Source: Enterocloster lavalensis (GTDB taxonomy: Bacteria; Bacillota; Clostridia; Lachnospirales; Lachnospiraceae). Taken from it: a stretch of DNA of 64,000 nt. Below the pieces are notes generated by a model. That model made no database searches. It was not told where the DNA came from and saw nothing but the letters and a program-made list of their open reading frames with translations. This document shows positions 1-8,674 of this stretch, piece after piece. The translations under genes were made by a program, and so were the position numbers. How positions within the stretch are numbered: the first letter of the stretch is position 1; the number at the start of each line of letters is the position of its first letter. The stretch spans positions 1 through 64,000 of the forward strand of contig NZ_CABJCG010000001.1 of assembly GCF_902364025.1 (NCBI RefSeq), given 5' to 3'.

Positions 1-87
1 AGTTTACATAATTTCCCATCAACTAATTACCCGAAAGTAATGTTACGCTATTCGCCCATCTGCCAGCTACCGCGCACACCCGCCATC

Positions 88-112
88 TGATATAATTCCG
101 GATATTCCGGAA
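88..112 (+). promoter_or_regulatory. Extended -10 promoter overlapping a perfect inverted repeat
   Basis: TGATATAAT at 88-96 matches an extended -10 element, and no good -35 is seen. It runs straight into a perfect 7-bp inverted repeat, TTCCGGA (96-102) and TCCGGAA (106-112), separated by TAT. A palindrome at the likely transcription start of the following gene is a plausible repressor operator. The binding protein is unknown. Confidence 0.4.
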
Positions 113-196
113 CCATTTGGTTCTCCGCTTCTCAATATAAGGAGACTGTGATAAAATATGATGAAAAGCGGCAATCAATTAATGAAGGTGGGGAAA

Positions 197-589
197 ATGA
201 GGCTCATTATAGATGAAATTAGATATGAAGGAAATAAAATAGTAGTCAAGGGAAAAACTGCGATTGGCGAGATGAAAGGAGTATGGAAGTACACAGAGCC
301 GCCTGTTCTTGGGAATGGCTATCATGTTGAATTAAATATAAACGCTCCTAGCGAAGCAGAAGTATCGTCAAAAATGGACACATTTCCATCTGTATCTATT
401 AATAATGAATTTGTTGTATTCAAGGGTGTCTGTGAGGGGCTTGATCATGAGGTATACGATCTGCGTTTTGATGTGGACTGGATAGAAATGCTTGATATTG
501 ACGTGATAGCGGTAAAAAAGCAAAGGGGAGATTGTATTTCGTTCGTAGCAGATTATTGTAGTGTGGAGATATATCCCTATACTTTATAG
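197..589 (+). CDS. Hypothetical protein, low-GC orphan
   Basis: A 130-residue protein of unknown function. ATG 197 is chosen because AAGGTGGGG lies just upstream. An in-frame ATG at 158 would add 13 residues but is badly spaced from its AAGGAG (139-144). The protein looks like a soluble beta-rich fold with many acidic residues (MRLIIDEIR at the start, RFDVDWIEML near residue 100), with no signal peptide or membrane segment. Base composition is clearly more AT-rich than the neighbouring genes, suggesting transfer. Size and composition resemble small immunity-type proteins, but no toxin gene is visible here, so that is only a guess. It converges with the larA remnant, overlapping it by a few bases. 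Confidence 0.6.
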   Translation: MRLIIDEIRYEGNKIVVKGKTAIGEMKGVWKYTEPPVLGNGYHVELNINAPSEAEVSSKMDTFPSVSINNEFVVFKGVCEGLDHEVYDLRFDVDWIEMLDIDVIAVKKQRGDCISFVADYCSVEIYPYTL

Positions 590-1557
590 AAATACATTTG
601 CCCCCCTTTTTGTCAGCCCTTCGCTGACCAATATGATCCGGCCCTTTAGCAGACAGCGGGCATACATGAATGCTTTATTGCTTCCGATCCCGAACCCCTC
701 CTTGCGAAAACACTCGATTACCTCTTCGGGCGACGTTGCCTGTGCCATCCGGTCGATAAACAGTTGAGGAATGACGTTTTTGGCCTCTGCCACAAGAAAG
801 AAGGTACATCCGTCCGGACGGCACGTCAGTTCCGCTACGGAAAGCGCCTTCTGGCTCTGCCACAGGTCGATGTCTCTGGGAGTCTCGCCCGGGCTTGCGA
901 TAATCAGATCCGCAAGTCCGTGGACGTCAACCTGATTTTCTCTGCGGCAGATTTCAACACCATCCAGGTGAGCCTGTTTCAGGTCTCCGGCGACAGCTCC
1001 CATGATCTGTTTATGGATATCCTGCACTACGTTTAAAATGAAGCGCACTTTTACCATCCGTGCCGCTTCCAGGGCTACCAGGTGGAAGGGATTATCCTCA
1101 AAATAGTTGATCGCAGGATCATAGGGGTGGATCGGCAGCGAGTGATGGATTTTCAAGGTGTCCAGGCTTACCACCCCAGGCACAATGCTCTTCCAGCCCG
1201 CCTAATATGACATGGAGCTGATCTGGTCTTGGACCGGCATGACTTCCGGTAGCGATGACAAAGGTGATCGGATCGTCAGAGACCCCGGCCTCGGATAGAC
1301 GCCGTACAATCTTCCTTGCCATCTGGGCATGAGGTCCCGGCCGAGTCTGATCATTCACCATAATGGTGATTTTGTCCTGCGGTTTACCATTTCTTCCAAT
1401 CGGGGCGTGCCGATAGGGGGTCTAATGTATTCCGGATCAAGAAGTCTATGGAAGTCAGAACCTCCTTTTTTGGGGGATCGATCAGCTCCATCTTTACGTT
1501 GTCGGGAAATTCAGCCTCCTGGTATCCAGCTCCACATGGTATTTTGATCCTGATCAT
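584..1557 (-). pseudogene. larA: Decayed nickel-dependent lactate racemase (LarA/DUF2088 family)
   Basis: Three overlapping reading frames on the minus strand together give a LarA-like protein. The first (from 1557, good AGGAAG site) carries MIRIKIPCGAGYQ and breaks at about 1390. The second carries the family segment VNDQTRPGPHAQMARK and IATGSH. The third, entered around 1195, carries WKSIVPGVVSLDTLKIHH, VKVRFILNVV and DLIIASPGETPRDIDLWQ. The junction near 1195 also lacks the stretch of some tens of residues that normally lies between the IATGSH and GGxKSIxPG motifs, so there is an internal deletion as well as frameshifts. LarA interconverts D- and L-lactate (or related 2-hydroxy acids) with a nickel pincer cofactor. 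No larB, larC or larE is visible. It lies behind the DUF364 gene. Sequencing error could explain a frameshift, but not the deletion. Confidence 0.8.
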
Positions 1558-1672
1558 ATCGTTCTTCCTATGGATACCATTCACGGGTCTGTAGAGCTCT
1601 GAGCGCCTGTTTTCACTCCCTAAAAATAGATTAAGTCAGAAATTCCATTCAATCCGTACGTCATGAGTTTTG

Positions 1673-2449
1673 CTATATCGTTTTCCGCTGATACCGGTCC
1701 GCAAAACACAGCCGGGGAAGGTCTATAAGCTTTGCGGCACCGGCCAGCGTGGTGCCATAGAACAGGATCTTGTCCTTCAGATGCAGGAAGTCCACGATGC
1801 TGCCGTTGCAGATGGTGCTGCCTGTGCAGAGCACCAAATCGGCCCACTGGCAGATGGAGGCGGTGACGCCCTCGACTTTGCCGTCCTCCACCATTACGCC
1901 GCAGCGCTCCTGGCCGGTGTTGACCGGGCTCAAATCCACTACGCGGATGGGGAAGTCTGCGGACAGAGTGCTGAGCAGAGAGGGCTGGTATCCCACCAGG
2001 CCGATTTTAGGACGGCCGTAGGTTTTTTTGATATACGCGGCCGCGTCAACCGCACATAACTCCGGACCGTCGTTGCGGCAGTGGACCGTGCACTCCACCA
2101 GGCCAAGATGCTTCATCACCGCGTTGAGCGCGGCGATAAAGAGGCCGCGGTCATGGGAATCGCCATTTATGTCCAGCGTACATATTTCCCCCAAGGTACC
2201 CCGGAATTCGGCGGGCGCGTCCGTAAAGGCCTGTCCCAGGGCGCCCATGCATTCGGCCTGCACCATGACGTCCTTCCCTGTTATAATGGGGTAATCCCGG
2301 CGTCTGGTGGCCCCGATGGCCTCCTCCGGCGTGAGGGAGCGGGTACTGATCATCACATCTTCCCCCATCAACCCCTCCGACTCGAGCAGTGAGGAAAAAC
2401 GGGCCGCCAATTCGTTGTAAAACAGTTCCGGTGTTCGTTCTGTATTCAT
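1673..2449 (-). CDS. DUF4213/DUF364 (Rossmann-like, putative metal-chelation) protein
   Basis: A 258-residue protein matching the two-part DUF4213 + DUF364 architecture, recalled as a putative heavy-metal chelation family. The N-terminal half (to about residue 110) has the DVMVQAECMGALGQAFTD segment. The C-terminal Rossmann-like half has IGLVGYQPSLL, IRVVDLSP, WADLVLCTGSTICNGS and ILFYGTTLAGAAKL. The start is supported by GGGAGG upstream of ATG 2449. It is transcribed toward the larA remnant and was probably co-transcribed with it, which would suit a metal-related role, but the reaction is unknown. The last residues differ from an alternative frame that stays open to 1620, so a late frameshift is possible. 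Confidence 0.75.
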   Translation of the reverse strand: MNTERTPELFYNELAARFSSLLESEGLMGEDVMISTRSLTPEEAIGATRRRDYPIITGKDVMVQAECMGALGQAFTDAPAEFRGTLGEICTLDINGDSHDRGLFIAALNAVMKHLGLVECTVHCRNDGPELCAVDAAAYIKKTYGRPKIGLVGYQPSLLSTLSADFPIRVVDLSPVNTGQERCGVMVEDGKVEGVTASICQWADLVLCTGSTICNGSIVDFLHLKDKILFYGTTLAGAAKLIDLPRLCFADRYQRKTI

Positions 2450-2648
2450 TTTGTCTGATCCCTCCCAAGAAATTATCTGGTTTTCTCCAGCGCCGCGGGG
2501 GTGTTCGCCGATTTGAGCGGGCCGCGGAGGCTGTCAATTCAATCATACCATATCCTGAAGATTTTGTTTACAGATTTCTACAAATAGGGGAGGAAAATGA
2601 CGGGCTGCCGTGTTATACTGGTTCTATGAAAATGGGAGGAGTGAGATT

Positions 2649-4118
2649 ATGGAGTCATTGTACCAGTTGATTCACCGTTCGCTGACGCCGGAGGGAATAC
2701 TGCCGGAGGATTTTAGTCTGCCGAAACCGGATGGGAACCAGATTCATTTTGCAGATGGAGCTATGGACGGAATCACGATTTTTCACACCGCCACGGGTGA
2801 AGCGGACACCGGGCTGTTGGAGCAGGCGGTGTGGGCGGCTAACCGGGACCGCATGGAGGAGGCACAGGGGCTGGTGCTGGAATTCTGTGAGACAGGCCAT
2901 ATGATCGGGGCCATCGATGGGATCCAGCAGTATATAATCGACCGCAGGGAGGAGCTTGCGGCCGGTAAAATCTTCCGGCTGGGCGAGGAACTGATGTTTG
3001 GCGGGACACACCCGGAGGCAGTGAAGTTCGGCCTGGCGCTGCTGGAACTGTTTGATTTAAATGGAAAGGAACCGGTGAAAACGGCGGTTCGCGAGCTGGC
3101 TTGCTCGGATGAATTTACGATTTTCGCCCTGTTTCTCATGCGGTCCTGGGACGAGCCGGACCGGGAAATTTTCCAGGCGGCCAAAAAAGTGAGGGGCTGG
3201 GGACGCATTCACGCGGTGGAACGGCTGGACCCTGTGGATGAGGAGATGGAGCGGTGGCTCTTGGCGGAGGGCTGGGACAATACGGTGCTTCCGGCGTACT
3301 CTGCGCTGGAGTGCTTTCAGAAGGCCCGCTGCGCCCGGATTCTGGAAGGCAACATGACCCGGGAGCAGTACGGCTTTATGACCGGACTGATGGCCGGGCT
3401 TTTGGATGAGGGGCCGGTCAGAGGAATATCGGCCTGCGAGAACCCGGAGGAGGTATTAAACGCGTTTTTGCGGCAGAGTGGCCGGTTTGAGTTGACGGCT
3501 GCCGATTACTCCGTGATCGCCCAGATTCTCGACTACGCAAAGGAGCACAGCCTGGACGCGGCTGCGGCTGCAGCCGGGGAACTGCTGGACGGCGAGACGT
3601 GCCGGGCGGTTATGCAAAAAGAGATGGAGAAGGGGGAGGGCCTGCGGCTGGCAAAGCGGCTGGGGATGGACTACGTGCCTTATGCCATGGCTGCGATGAA
3701 GAGGGATTTTCGCAGGTACTACCATTACGTTGACCTGCTCATGCCGGGGGAGAACTATGCGATGGAGCTGATCCGGCTGTTTGAGGAAAGGCTTCCGCTG
3801 GACGAGATGGCCTGCGGCAGCGCGGATGAGATGGGACTGGGAGAGGAATTTGAGAATTACCGGATTCTGATCTATATGGTCCAGTACCTGAAGGACCGGC
3901 CGGGAATGGGCGAGAGGCTGATCCGCACGGCGTTAAACGCGCCTGTGGTTAACAACCGGAACATGGCGCTGACGGTGTTGGAGGAGTGGGTGAAGCTCCG
4001 GGGCTGTCCGCTGGCGGAATGTTACCCGGAACTTGCCGGACTGCTGCGCGAACTGCGGGAAAATGAGGTGCGGGAGGACGTCCGAAACAGGATGGACGCC
4101 CTGACCGTGGAGGAATGA
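2649..4118 (+). CDS. Conserved hypothetical helical protein, first of a coupled pair
   Basis: A 489-residue protein. ATG 2649 has a good site (GGGAGGAGTGAG), and TGTTATACT at 2611-2619 is a likely extended -10. It appears almost wholly alpha-helical and acidic, with no signal peptide, membrane segment, cofactor loop or metal motif that I can see. The middle part looks like a helical-repeat scaffold. I recall the dubious database name limonene hydroxylase attached to Clostridia proteins of about this length and N-terminus, but nothing in the sequence supports a hydroxylase. The next gene begins one base after this stop, so the two are translationally coupled and probably act together. Confidence 0.7.
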   Translation: MESLYQLIHRSLTPEGILPEDFSLPKPDGNQIHFADGAMDGITIFHTATGEADTGLLEQAVWAANRDRMEEAQGLVLEFCETGHMIGAIDGIQQYIIDRREELAAGKIFRLGEELMFGGTHPEAVKFGLALLELFDLNGKEPVKTAVRELACSDEFTIFALFLMRSWDEPDREIFQAAKKVRGWGRIHAVERLDPVDEEMERWLLAEGWDNTVLPAYSALECFQKARCARILEGNMTREQYGFMTGLMAGLLDEGPVRGISACENPEEVLNAFLRQSGRFELTAADYSVIAQILDYAKEHSLDAAAAAAGELLDGETCRAVMQKEMEKGEGLRLAKRLGMDYVPYAMAAMKRDFRRYYHYVDLLMPGENYAMELIRLFEERLPLDEMACGSADEMGLGEEFENYRILIYMVQYLKDRPGMGERLIRTALNAPVVNNRNMALTVLEEWVKLRGCPLAECYPELAGLLRELRENEVREDVRNRMDALTVEE

Positions 4119-4119
4119 G

Positions 4120-5997
4120 ATGGAGCTGAATGTCAATTCACCGGCGTATTTTACCCAGCAGTTCGGCGTAGACGATGAAGTATACCGCATGTGCCGGGAG
4201 ACGCGTGAATTTTTGCGGGATAAGGAATACAGCGAAGTTCTCCAGGTGATCGGGATTCTGCCGGTGGCAGCGCCGGAGGAACTGTTTGAAAATGGGACCT
4301 GGAGCGAGAAGGTCCGCTTTCTGAACCATCAGGCTGTGGCCGCGGTCCGCGTCAAGCTGGATTATGAGCGTTACCGCGACGGCAGCAGTACGACCAGGGT
4401 ACACATGATGCGGGAGGCCATTCTGCAGGCGGGGAAACGGGTTAAAACCAGGGGGAAGTTTGCTTGCGGTGACTTTGAGCGGGATCTGCACGAGTTCTGG
4501 GGCGACAGCCCTGTTCCGGTGGTTGGCGGCGTTTACTCCATGTATGTGGAAGAACTTGGAAAATATGGGGCCTATCAGGTGCTGGAGACGGACCGGGACA
4601 GCGTGCTCTATGTGGTGCTGGACTGTCTGGGTGACGAACCGCCGAAGCGGGAGGCGCTGGCCGGTTTAATGCCCCTCTGTCAGGAGCGGTTCCGGTACCA
4701 TCACCGTCCCGACATGAAATATATCAGTTCCGGGCGGATTCCCAGGGATTATACGCTGATCGGAGTGTGCCCTCCGGTCATAAGCGGCCGTTGCAGCGTG
4801 TTTGCCGGCGACTGGCAGGACGGCCGGGAATATGTGTACGAGCACAACTGGAACCAGGGAGATTCGCAGCAGAGAGCGGAATACAAACAGTTTATAAACA
4901 GCGGCGACTCGGTGCGGGTGGGCGGGGAGTATTTTCGAAAAAATTACGGCGGCCTGAATATGCATCTGTATCGTGTGGCCGGTGGGAACCTGCCGGTCAG
5001 CTCGTTCCCCTGCCTCACCTTTGTGGAGATTGAAGGGCCGTGTCCGGAGGTGACCGGCTGGATTAAAGGTCGTTCCCTGATCCGCACCTTCCGCTGGAAG
5101 GCGCCGGAAACAGAGATTTTGGATTTCAGGGGAACCGGCCTTTGTTTTTTGGAGCTGGACGGAACCGGGGTGAAGAAAATTTTTCTGCCGGACGGAGTAC
5201 AGAGACTATCCCTCAGCGGCGTTCCGGACTCTGAGCTGCAGATTATGGGACCTTTGGACCGGGAGCTGGATATAGAGCTTTCGCTGGATTCTTCCAGGTT
5301 TGATGACTGGGGGGCGGCAATAGCAGGGCTGAGGGTCCGCAGACTGCGCCTCACCGGAGTCGGGGAGCTGGATCTGGCGGCGGTGGCCGGTCTTTTTGGG
5401 GAAATCACCGCGCTGTCCGTTCATGGAAAGCCGGGATTTCTGGTGAATTTTGAAGGACTGGGACAGATGAAGCGGCTGAGAACGCTGTCGTTTGGGGATC
5501 TGTTTGGGTACGGGGAGAAGGAGACGGAGATTCTGGAAAAGCTCCCGGAGCTGCGGCAGCTGTGGATGGACAGCGTGCCGAGGGAAGCGGGTTTGGCGGT
5601 GAAAAAGCGTTTTAAAAACCGCCTGGATTCCCTGGAGGTTCGCAAGCTGCGGGCCCTGGAGTGGATGAAAGAGAACTTGGACAATCCCTTCCGCCACTGG
5701 GATGGCAGCGATTTCGTGCCCAAGGCGGCGTTTAAAAGTGCTTCCGCCCAGTATGTAAAGACGAAAAAAAGGCTGCGGCAGGCTCAGGGTAAAGAGGAGA
5801 TCGAGGCAGCGGTCAGAGATTACGGGGCGTGTTTTAACCGCCTGAACCGGAGGTATGAGGAGTTTATAGAGACGGTGGAGCGGGAGGATGTGTTCCGGGC
5901 GTTGGAACAGCTGTATCGGGAGGAGTTAGAGGGGAAATCGTCCGTGGATTTGGAGGGATTTCTGGGAATACTGGACGATGTGAGGGACGATTGGTAA
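4120..5997 (+). CDS. Conserved hypothetical protein with leucine-rich-like central part
   Basis: A 625-residue protein starting at ATG 4120, directly after the preceding TGA. Three zones can be seen. Residues 1-200 are mixed helical. A middle zone (about 200-330) contains TLIGVCPPVISGRCSVF and a Trp/Tyr/Gly-rich stretch. Residues about 330-500 show regularly spaced leucines typical of an irregular leucine-rich repeat (for example LRRLRLTGVGELDL-like units). The tail from 510 is charged helix, possibly coiled coil. There is no signal peptide or membrane segment. LRR-like folds usually bind proteins, so a recognition or scaffold role with the preceding helical protein is an inference. I do not recognise the family. 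Confidence 0.65.
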   Translation: MELNVNSPAYFTQQFGVDDEVYRMCRETREFLRDKEYSEVLQVIGILPVAAPEELFENGTWSEKVRFLNHQAVAAVRVKLDYERYRDGSSTTRVHMMREAILQAGKRVKTRGKFACGDFERDLHEFWGDSPVPVVGGVYSMYVEELGKYGAYQVLETDRDSVLYVVLDCLGDEPPKREALAGLMPLCQERFRYHHRPDMKYISSGRIPRDYTLIGVCPPVISGRCSVFAGDWQDGREYVYEHNWNQGDSQQRAEYKQFINSGDSVRVGGEYFRKNYGGLNMHLYRVAGGNLPVSSFPCLTFVEIEGPCPEVTGWIKGRSLIRTFRWKAPETEILDFRGTGLCFLELDGTGVKKIFLPDGVQRLSLSGVPDSELQIMGPLDRELDIELSLDSSRFDDWGAAIAGLRVRRLRLTGVGELDLAAVAGLFGEITALSVHGKPGFLVNFEGLGQMKRLRTLSFGDLFGYGEKETEILEKLPELRQLWMDSVPREAGLAVKKRFKNRLDSLEVRKLRALEWMKENLDNPFRHWDGSDFVPKAAFKSASAQYVKTKKRLRQAQGKEEIEAAVRDYGACFNRLNRRYEEFIETVEREDVFRALEQLYREELEGKSSVDLEGFLGILDDVRDDW

Positions 5998-6026
5998 CGA
6001 AAATGAAACAGGAAGGTGATGAGACT

Positions 6027-6674
6027 GTGGAGATTGAACTGAGACGGGAGCGGCCGGAGGATTACCGGGAGACGGAGGAGGTGGTCCGGGCGGCGTTCTG
6101 GAATCATTTTGTGCCCGGCTGTGATGAGCACTATCTGCTCCACGTCATGCGCGGCTGCCCGGCGTTTTTGCCGGAGCTGGATATTGTGGCGGTTTTTGAG
6201 GGCCGGATTGTCGGCAATGTGGATTATACAAGAGCGGCGGTTCTCGGGGACGACGGGGCCAAGCGGGAGGTGCTGGCTCTGGGGCCCATCGCCGTTTTGC
6301 CGGAATTTCAGGGCAGGGGCGTTGGCGGGAAACTGATTGGACACACAAAGGAGCTGGCCTGTAAGATGGGGTATGAGGCTATTTTCCTATATGGAGACCC
6401 GGAATATTACGGGAGACATGGATTCGTTCCGGCGGAGCGGTTTGGCATCCGGACGGTGGATGACATGTACGCCGCCGCTCACCAGGTTCTGGTGCTGCGC
6501 GAACATGCGCTGGACGGTATCCGGGGGCGCTATGTGGAGGACAGCGTGTTTGAGTTCGACAGGGCGGCCTCCGAAGCATTTGACCGGACGTTTCCGTACA
6601 GGGAGAAGGTAAGCGGCACGCCGTCCCAAAAACGGTTTGAGCAGGTGGTGGCCATGCGCAGGGCTGCGCTGTGA
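6027..6674 (+). CDS. GNAT family N-acetyltransferase
   Basis: A GNAT-fold acyl-CoA acetyltransferase of about 215 residues. The core is VLALGPIAVLPEFQGRGVGGKL, the acetyl-CoA pyrophosphate-binding Q/RxxGxG/A loop of motif A, followed by LACKMGYEAIFLYGDPEYYGRHGF, a typical YqjY/YhbS-like C-terminal motif. The acceptor substrate is unknown. GTG 6027 is preferred because GGAAGG lies ten bases upstream. In-frame ATG 6003 and TTG 5991 are alternatives that would lengthen the N-terminus by 8 or 12 residues. It follows the two hypothetical genes by at most 30 bases and is probably in the same transcript. Confidence 0.85.
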   Translation: MEIELRRERPEDYRETEEVVRAAFWNHFVPGCDEHYLLHVMRGCPAFLPELDIVAVFEGRIVGNVDYTRAAVLGDDGAKREVLALGPIAVLPEFQGRGVGGKLIGHTKELACKMGYEAIFLYGDPEYYGRHGFVPAERFGIRTVDDMYAAAHQVLVLREHALDGIRGRYVEDSVFEFDRAASEAFDRTFPYREKVSGTPSQKRFEQVVAMRRAAL

Positions 6675-6786
6675 GCGGGCGGTGACGGCCGGAGGACGGC
6701 CGGGGGAAAATAAGACTTTACAAAAGTGGAAAACAAAATTATAATAAAACAGGGATCACATTTTTGGAAAAAGGTGGTAAATGCCA

Positions 6787-6880
6787 GAAGCCGCAGGGGG
6801 TCCCGGATAACAGTGTGGTTAGCAGAAGATGGCGCGTAACGACTATGGCGAACGCATAGAGGTTGCTGCGCCTGTTTTGT
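6787..6880 (+). ncRNA. Candidate structured leader RNA before DUF503-glpP
   Basis: The 235-base gap before the DUF503 gene holds two potential hairpins. The second is strong: GGCGC (6831-6835) pairs with GCGCC (6868-6872), GTAAC (6836-6840) with GTTGC (6862-6866), and CTATG (6843-6847) with CATAG (6855-6859), around a 2x2 internal loop, one bulge and a seven-base loop. TGTTTTGT follows, as in a weak terminator or attenuator. The first (AGCCGC near 6788 with GTGGTT near 6815) needs G-U pairs. I recognise no known riboswitch consensus. It could be a leader for the antiterminator operon or just a terminator for the GNAT gene. Confidence 0.35.
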
Positions 6881-6909
6881 AAAGTTGGGAAATGTATGAG
6901 GAAAAAGCT

Positions 6910-7194
6910 ATGAAAATCGTTGGGGTGGAGATTCGCCTTTACGCTCCCTGGGTGCATTCCCTGAAGGAAAAACGCATGATCGTAAAAAGCCTGGTGTCCA
7001 AAATCCAGAACCATTTCCATGCCTCCGCAGCGGAGGTGGGAGAGCAGGATGTACATCAGACGATTGTCATCGGAGTCGCCTCCATCGTGCCCCACAGGGC
7101 TCAGGCCGACCGCTTTGCCGGGGAGGTGCAGCGGTTCGTGGAGGAGAGCACGGACGCGCAGATCATGGATGTACAGACGGAAATTTACAGTTGA
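6910..7194 (+). CDS. DUF503 domain-containing protein
   Basis: A small 94-residue protein of the DUF503 family (YlxP-like). It shows the hallmark HSLKEKRMIVKSLVSKIQ stretch near the N-terminus, a central VAEV-equivalent (SAAEVGEQDVHQT) and a C-terminal IMDVQTEIYS strand. Members adopt a ferredoxin-like fold. Some occur in ribosome-maturation neighbourhoods, but the function is not settled. ATG 6910 (MKIVGVEIR) is chosen because the family begins here and GAGG lies about eight bases upstream. ATG 6892 is the longer option. The glpP gene follows 40 bases later on the same strand. Confidence 0.85.
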   Translation: MKIVGVEIRLYAPWVHSLKEKRMIVKSLVSKIQNHFHASAAEVGEQDVHQTIVIGVASIVPHRAQADRFAGEVQRFVEESTDAQIMDVQTEIYS

Positions 7195-7234
7195 GATACG
7201 AAATGGGGCGGAATTTGCCGTGAGGAGAGTTGAC

Positions 7235-7795
7235 ATGAAATTCTGGGAAATTTTAGAGGACTGTCCGGTGATCGCAGCGATCAAGGATGAAGAGGGATTG
7301 AAGAAGAGTCTGGAGCTGGACAGTCAGATTATTTTTCTGCTGTTCGGGGATATCTGTACCGTGGAGCGGTATGTGGATATGGCGAAAGGCGCGGGTAAAA
7401 CCGTGTTCGTCCACATGGACCTGATCGTCGGACTCAGCAACAAGGAGATCTCCGTGAATTTTATCAAGGAGCACACGAAGGCCGACGGGATCATTTCCAC
7501 TAAACCGCAGCTGATCCGGCGGGCCAAGGAGCTTGGCCTGTACGCCATTCTGCGCATGTTTGTGATCGATTCCATGGCTCTGGCCAACGTGACAAAGCAG
7601 TGCGCGACCATGCCACCGGATGCCTTTGAGATTCTGCCGGGCGTGATGCCGAAGATCATCCGGGAACTGCACAACACGATCTCCATCCCCATTATTGCAG
7701 GCGGCCTCATCGCCGACAAGGAGGATGTGATGAACGCGCTGGAGGCAGGGGCGCTGGCGATCTCCTCGACCAACCAGAAGGTGTGGCTGATGTAA
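7235..7795 (+). CDS. glpP: Glycerol-3-phosphate responsive antiterminator GlpP
   Basis: A 186-residue protein matching GlpP along its whole length. This is a TIM-barrel-like RNA-binding antiterminator that, with glycerol-3-phosphate, lets RNA polymerase read through leader terminators of glycerol genes. Visible family stretches are IAAIKDEEGLKKSL, ICTVERYVDMAKGAGKTVFVHMD-like, ADGIISTKPQLIRRAKELG, FEILPGVMPKII and IIAGGLIADKEDVMNAL. ATG 7235 has GAGGAG upstream. No glpF, glpK or glpD is in this window, so its targets are elsewhere or it regulates its own leader. A strong terminator follows. Confidence 0.9.
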   Translation: MKFWEILEDCPVIAAIKDEEGLKKSLELDSQIIFLLFGDICTVERYVDMAKGAGKTVFVHMDLIVGLSNKEISVNFIKEHTKADGIISTKPQLIRRAKELGLYAILRMFVIDSMALANVTKQCATMPPDAFEILPGVMPKIIRELHNTISIPIIAGGLIADKEDVMNALEAGALAISSTNQKVWLM

Positions 7796-7836
7796 GCGGT
7801 CCCGCCGTCCAACTGACAAATGAAAAATTCTTTCCG

Positions 7837-7872
7837 TCTCCAACCGGCTATGTGCGGTTGGAGATTATTTTT
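7837..7872 (+). terminator. Rho-independent terminator after glpP
   Basis: Near-perfect hairpin with CTCCAACCG (7838-7846) pairing with CGGTTGGAG (7855-7863), followed by ATTATTTTT. It closes the DUF503-glpP transcript before the convergent MarR gene. Confidence 0.85.
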
Positions 7873-7924
7873 GCCGCCGGGCGCGGCGTTTTGAGAGTCC
7901 GGCTTTTTATGGTTCCGGGGGTTC

Positions 7925-8461
7925 CTACTCAATTTTAACCAGCGTCACCGCTTGTTTCGCCTCATCCGGCTCGGGCCGGTTCTGGAGCTCGTCCATCTGC
8001 CTGAGCATGGCTTCCGCGTTGAATTTTAAAATTTCTGCAAACCTTGCAATGTATTCCTCCGGGATCTGATCCAGCATGGCGAAGGTCTTTTCGAACTGCC
8101 GCTTCCACAGGGAGTTCATGTATTCCTGGTAGACCTTGCGGCCCAGAGGGGAGGCCTTGAGGATGATATCCTTGTGGTTGTTGGAACAGCGGTATTTTTC
8201 CAACAGCTGCTTGTCCATCATTTTCTTGACGTTCTTGGAAAATGCGCTGGGGGAGAGCCCCAGGCGCCTGGCCACCTCAGACATTTTCTGATTTTCTTCT
8301 TCGTTTTCCAGAATGTATTCCAATACCTGAATCTGCGCGAGAGAGCAGGGCACCGACGTGCCATGAAAGCCCTGGATCGTGTAGGCCTGTCCGTAGACAT
8401 TGGTATAAAGGGACAGATTCTCAAAAAAGCTCCTGTATTTTCCAAGCCAGATTAAATTCAT
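7925..8461 (-). CDS. MarR family winged-helix transcriptional regulator
   Basis: A 178-residue MarR-type regulator. The winged helix spans roughly residues 40-115: ALAQIQ-like helix (SLAQIQVLEYILENEEEN), then MSEVARRLGLSPSAFSKNVKKMMDKQLLEKY as the recognition helix-turn-helix, and the wing SNNHKDIILKASPLGRKVYQEY. Flanking helices would make the dimer interface. The ligand is unknown. ATG 8461 has AAAGGCGGG upstream. Its target is probably itself, or a gene outside the immediate vicinity, since the next gene on this strand is separated by a repeat block. Confidence 0.9.
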   Translation of the reverse strand: MNLIWLGKYRSFFENLSLYTNVYGQAYTIQGFHGTSVPCSLAQIQVLEYILENEEENQKMSEVARRLGLSPSAFSKNVKKMMDKQLLEKYRCSNNHKDIILKASPLGRKVYQEYMNSLWKRQFEKTFAMLDQIPEEYIARFAEILKFNAEAMLRQMDELQNRPEPDEAKQAVTLVKIE

Positions 8462-8495
8462 AGATTGTTTCCCGCCTTTCTGCCGCGATAATTAG

Positions 8496-8504
8496 ATTAT
8501 AGCA
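8496..8504 (-). promoter_or_regulatory. Extended -10 promoter of the MarR gene
   Basis: Read on the minus strand this is TGCTATAAT, an extended -10, with ATGACA about 18 bases upstream as a fair -35. It lies about 35 bases before the MarR start codon. Confidence 0.5.
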
Positions 8505-8674
8505 TGGACGGCGGGAGAATGTCATGCCGGTGGGCGATAAAAAGTAGACAAAAATAGTGGAGGGGATAGTGGCGTTTGTTTATTAAATATATGAAATAGA
8601 GAAACTAAAATAGTTTCTGAAGGAAATAAAAAATATATTTTGGAGCAAATATAAAATGGATCATACAGCCCGGG

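Noticed and set aside
148..216. 22-codon GTG frame before the first gene as a leader peptide
   Set aside because: AAGGAG is only three bases from the GTG, and there is no regulatory amino acid run; kept only as a possibility.
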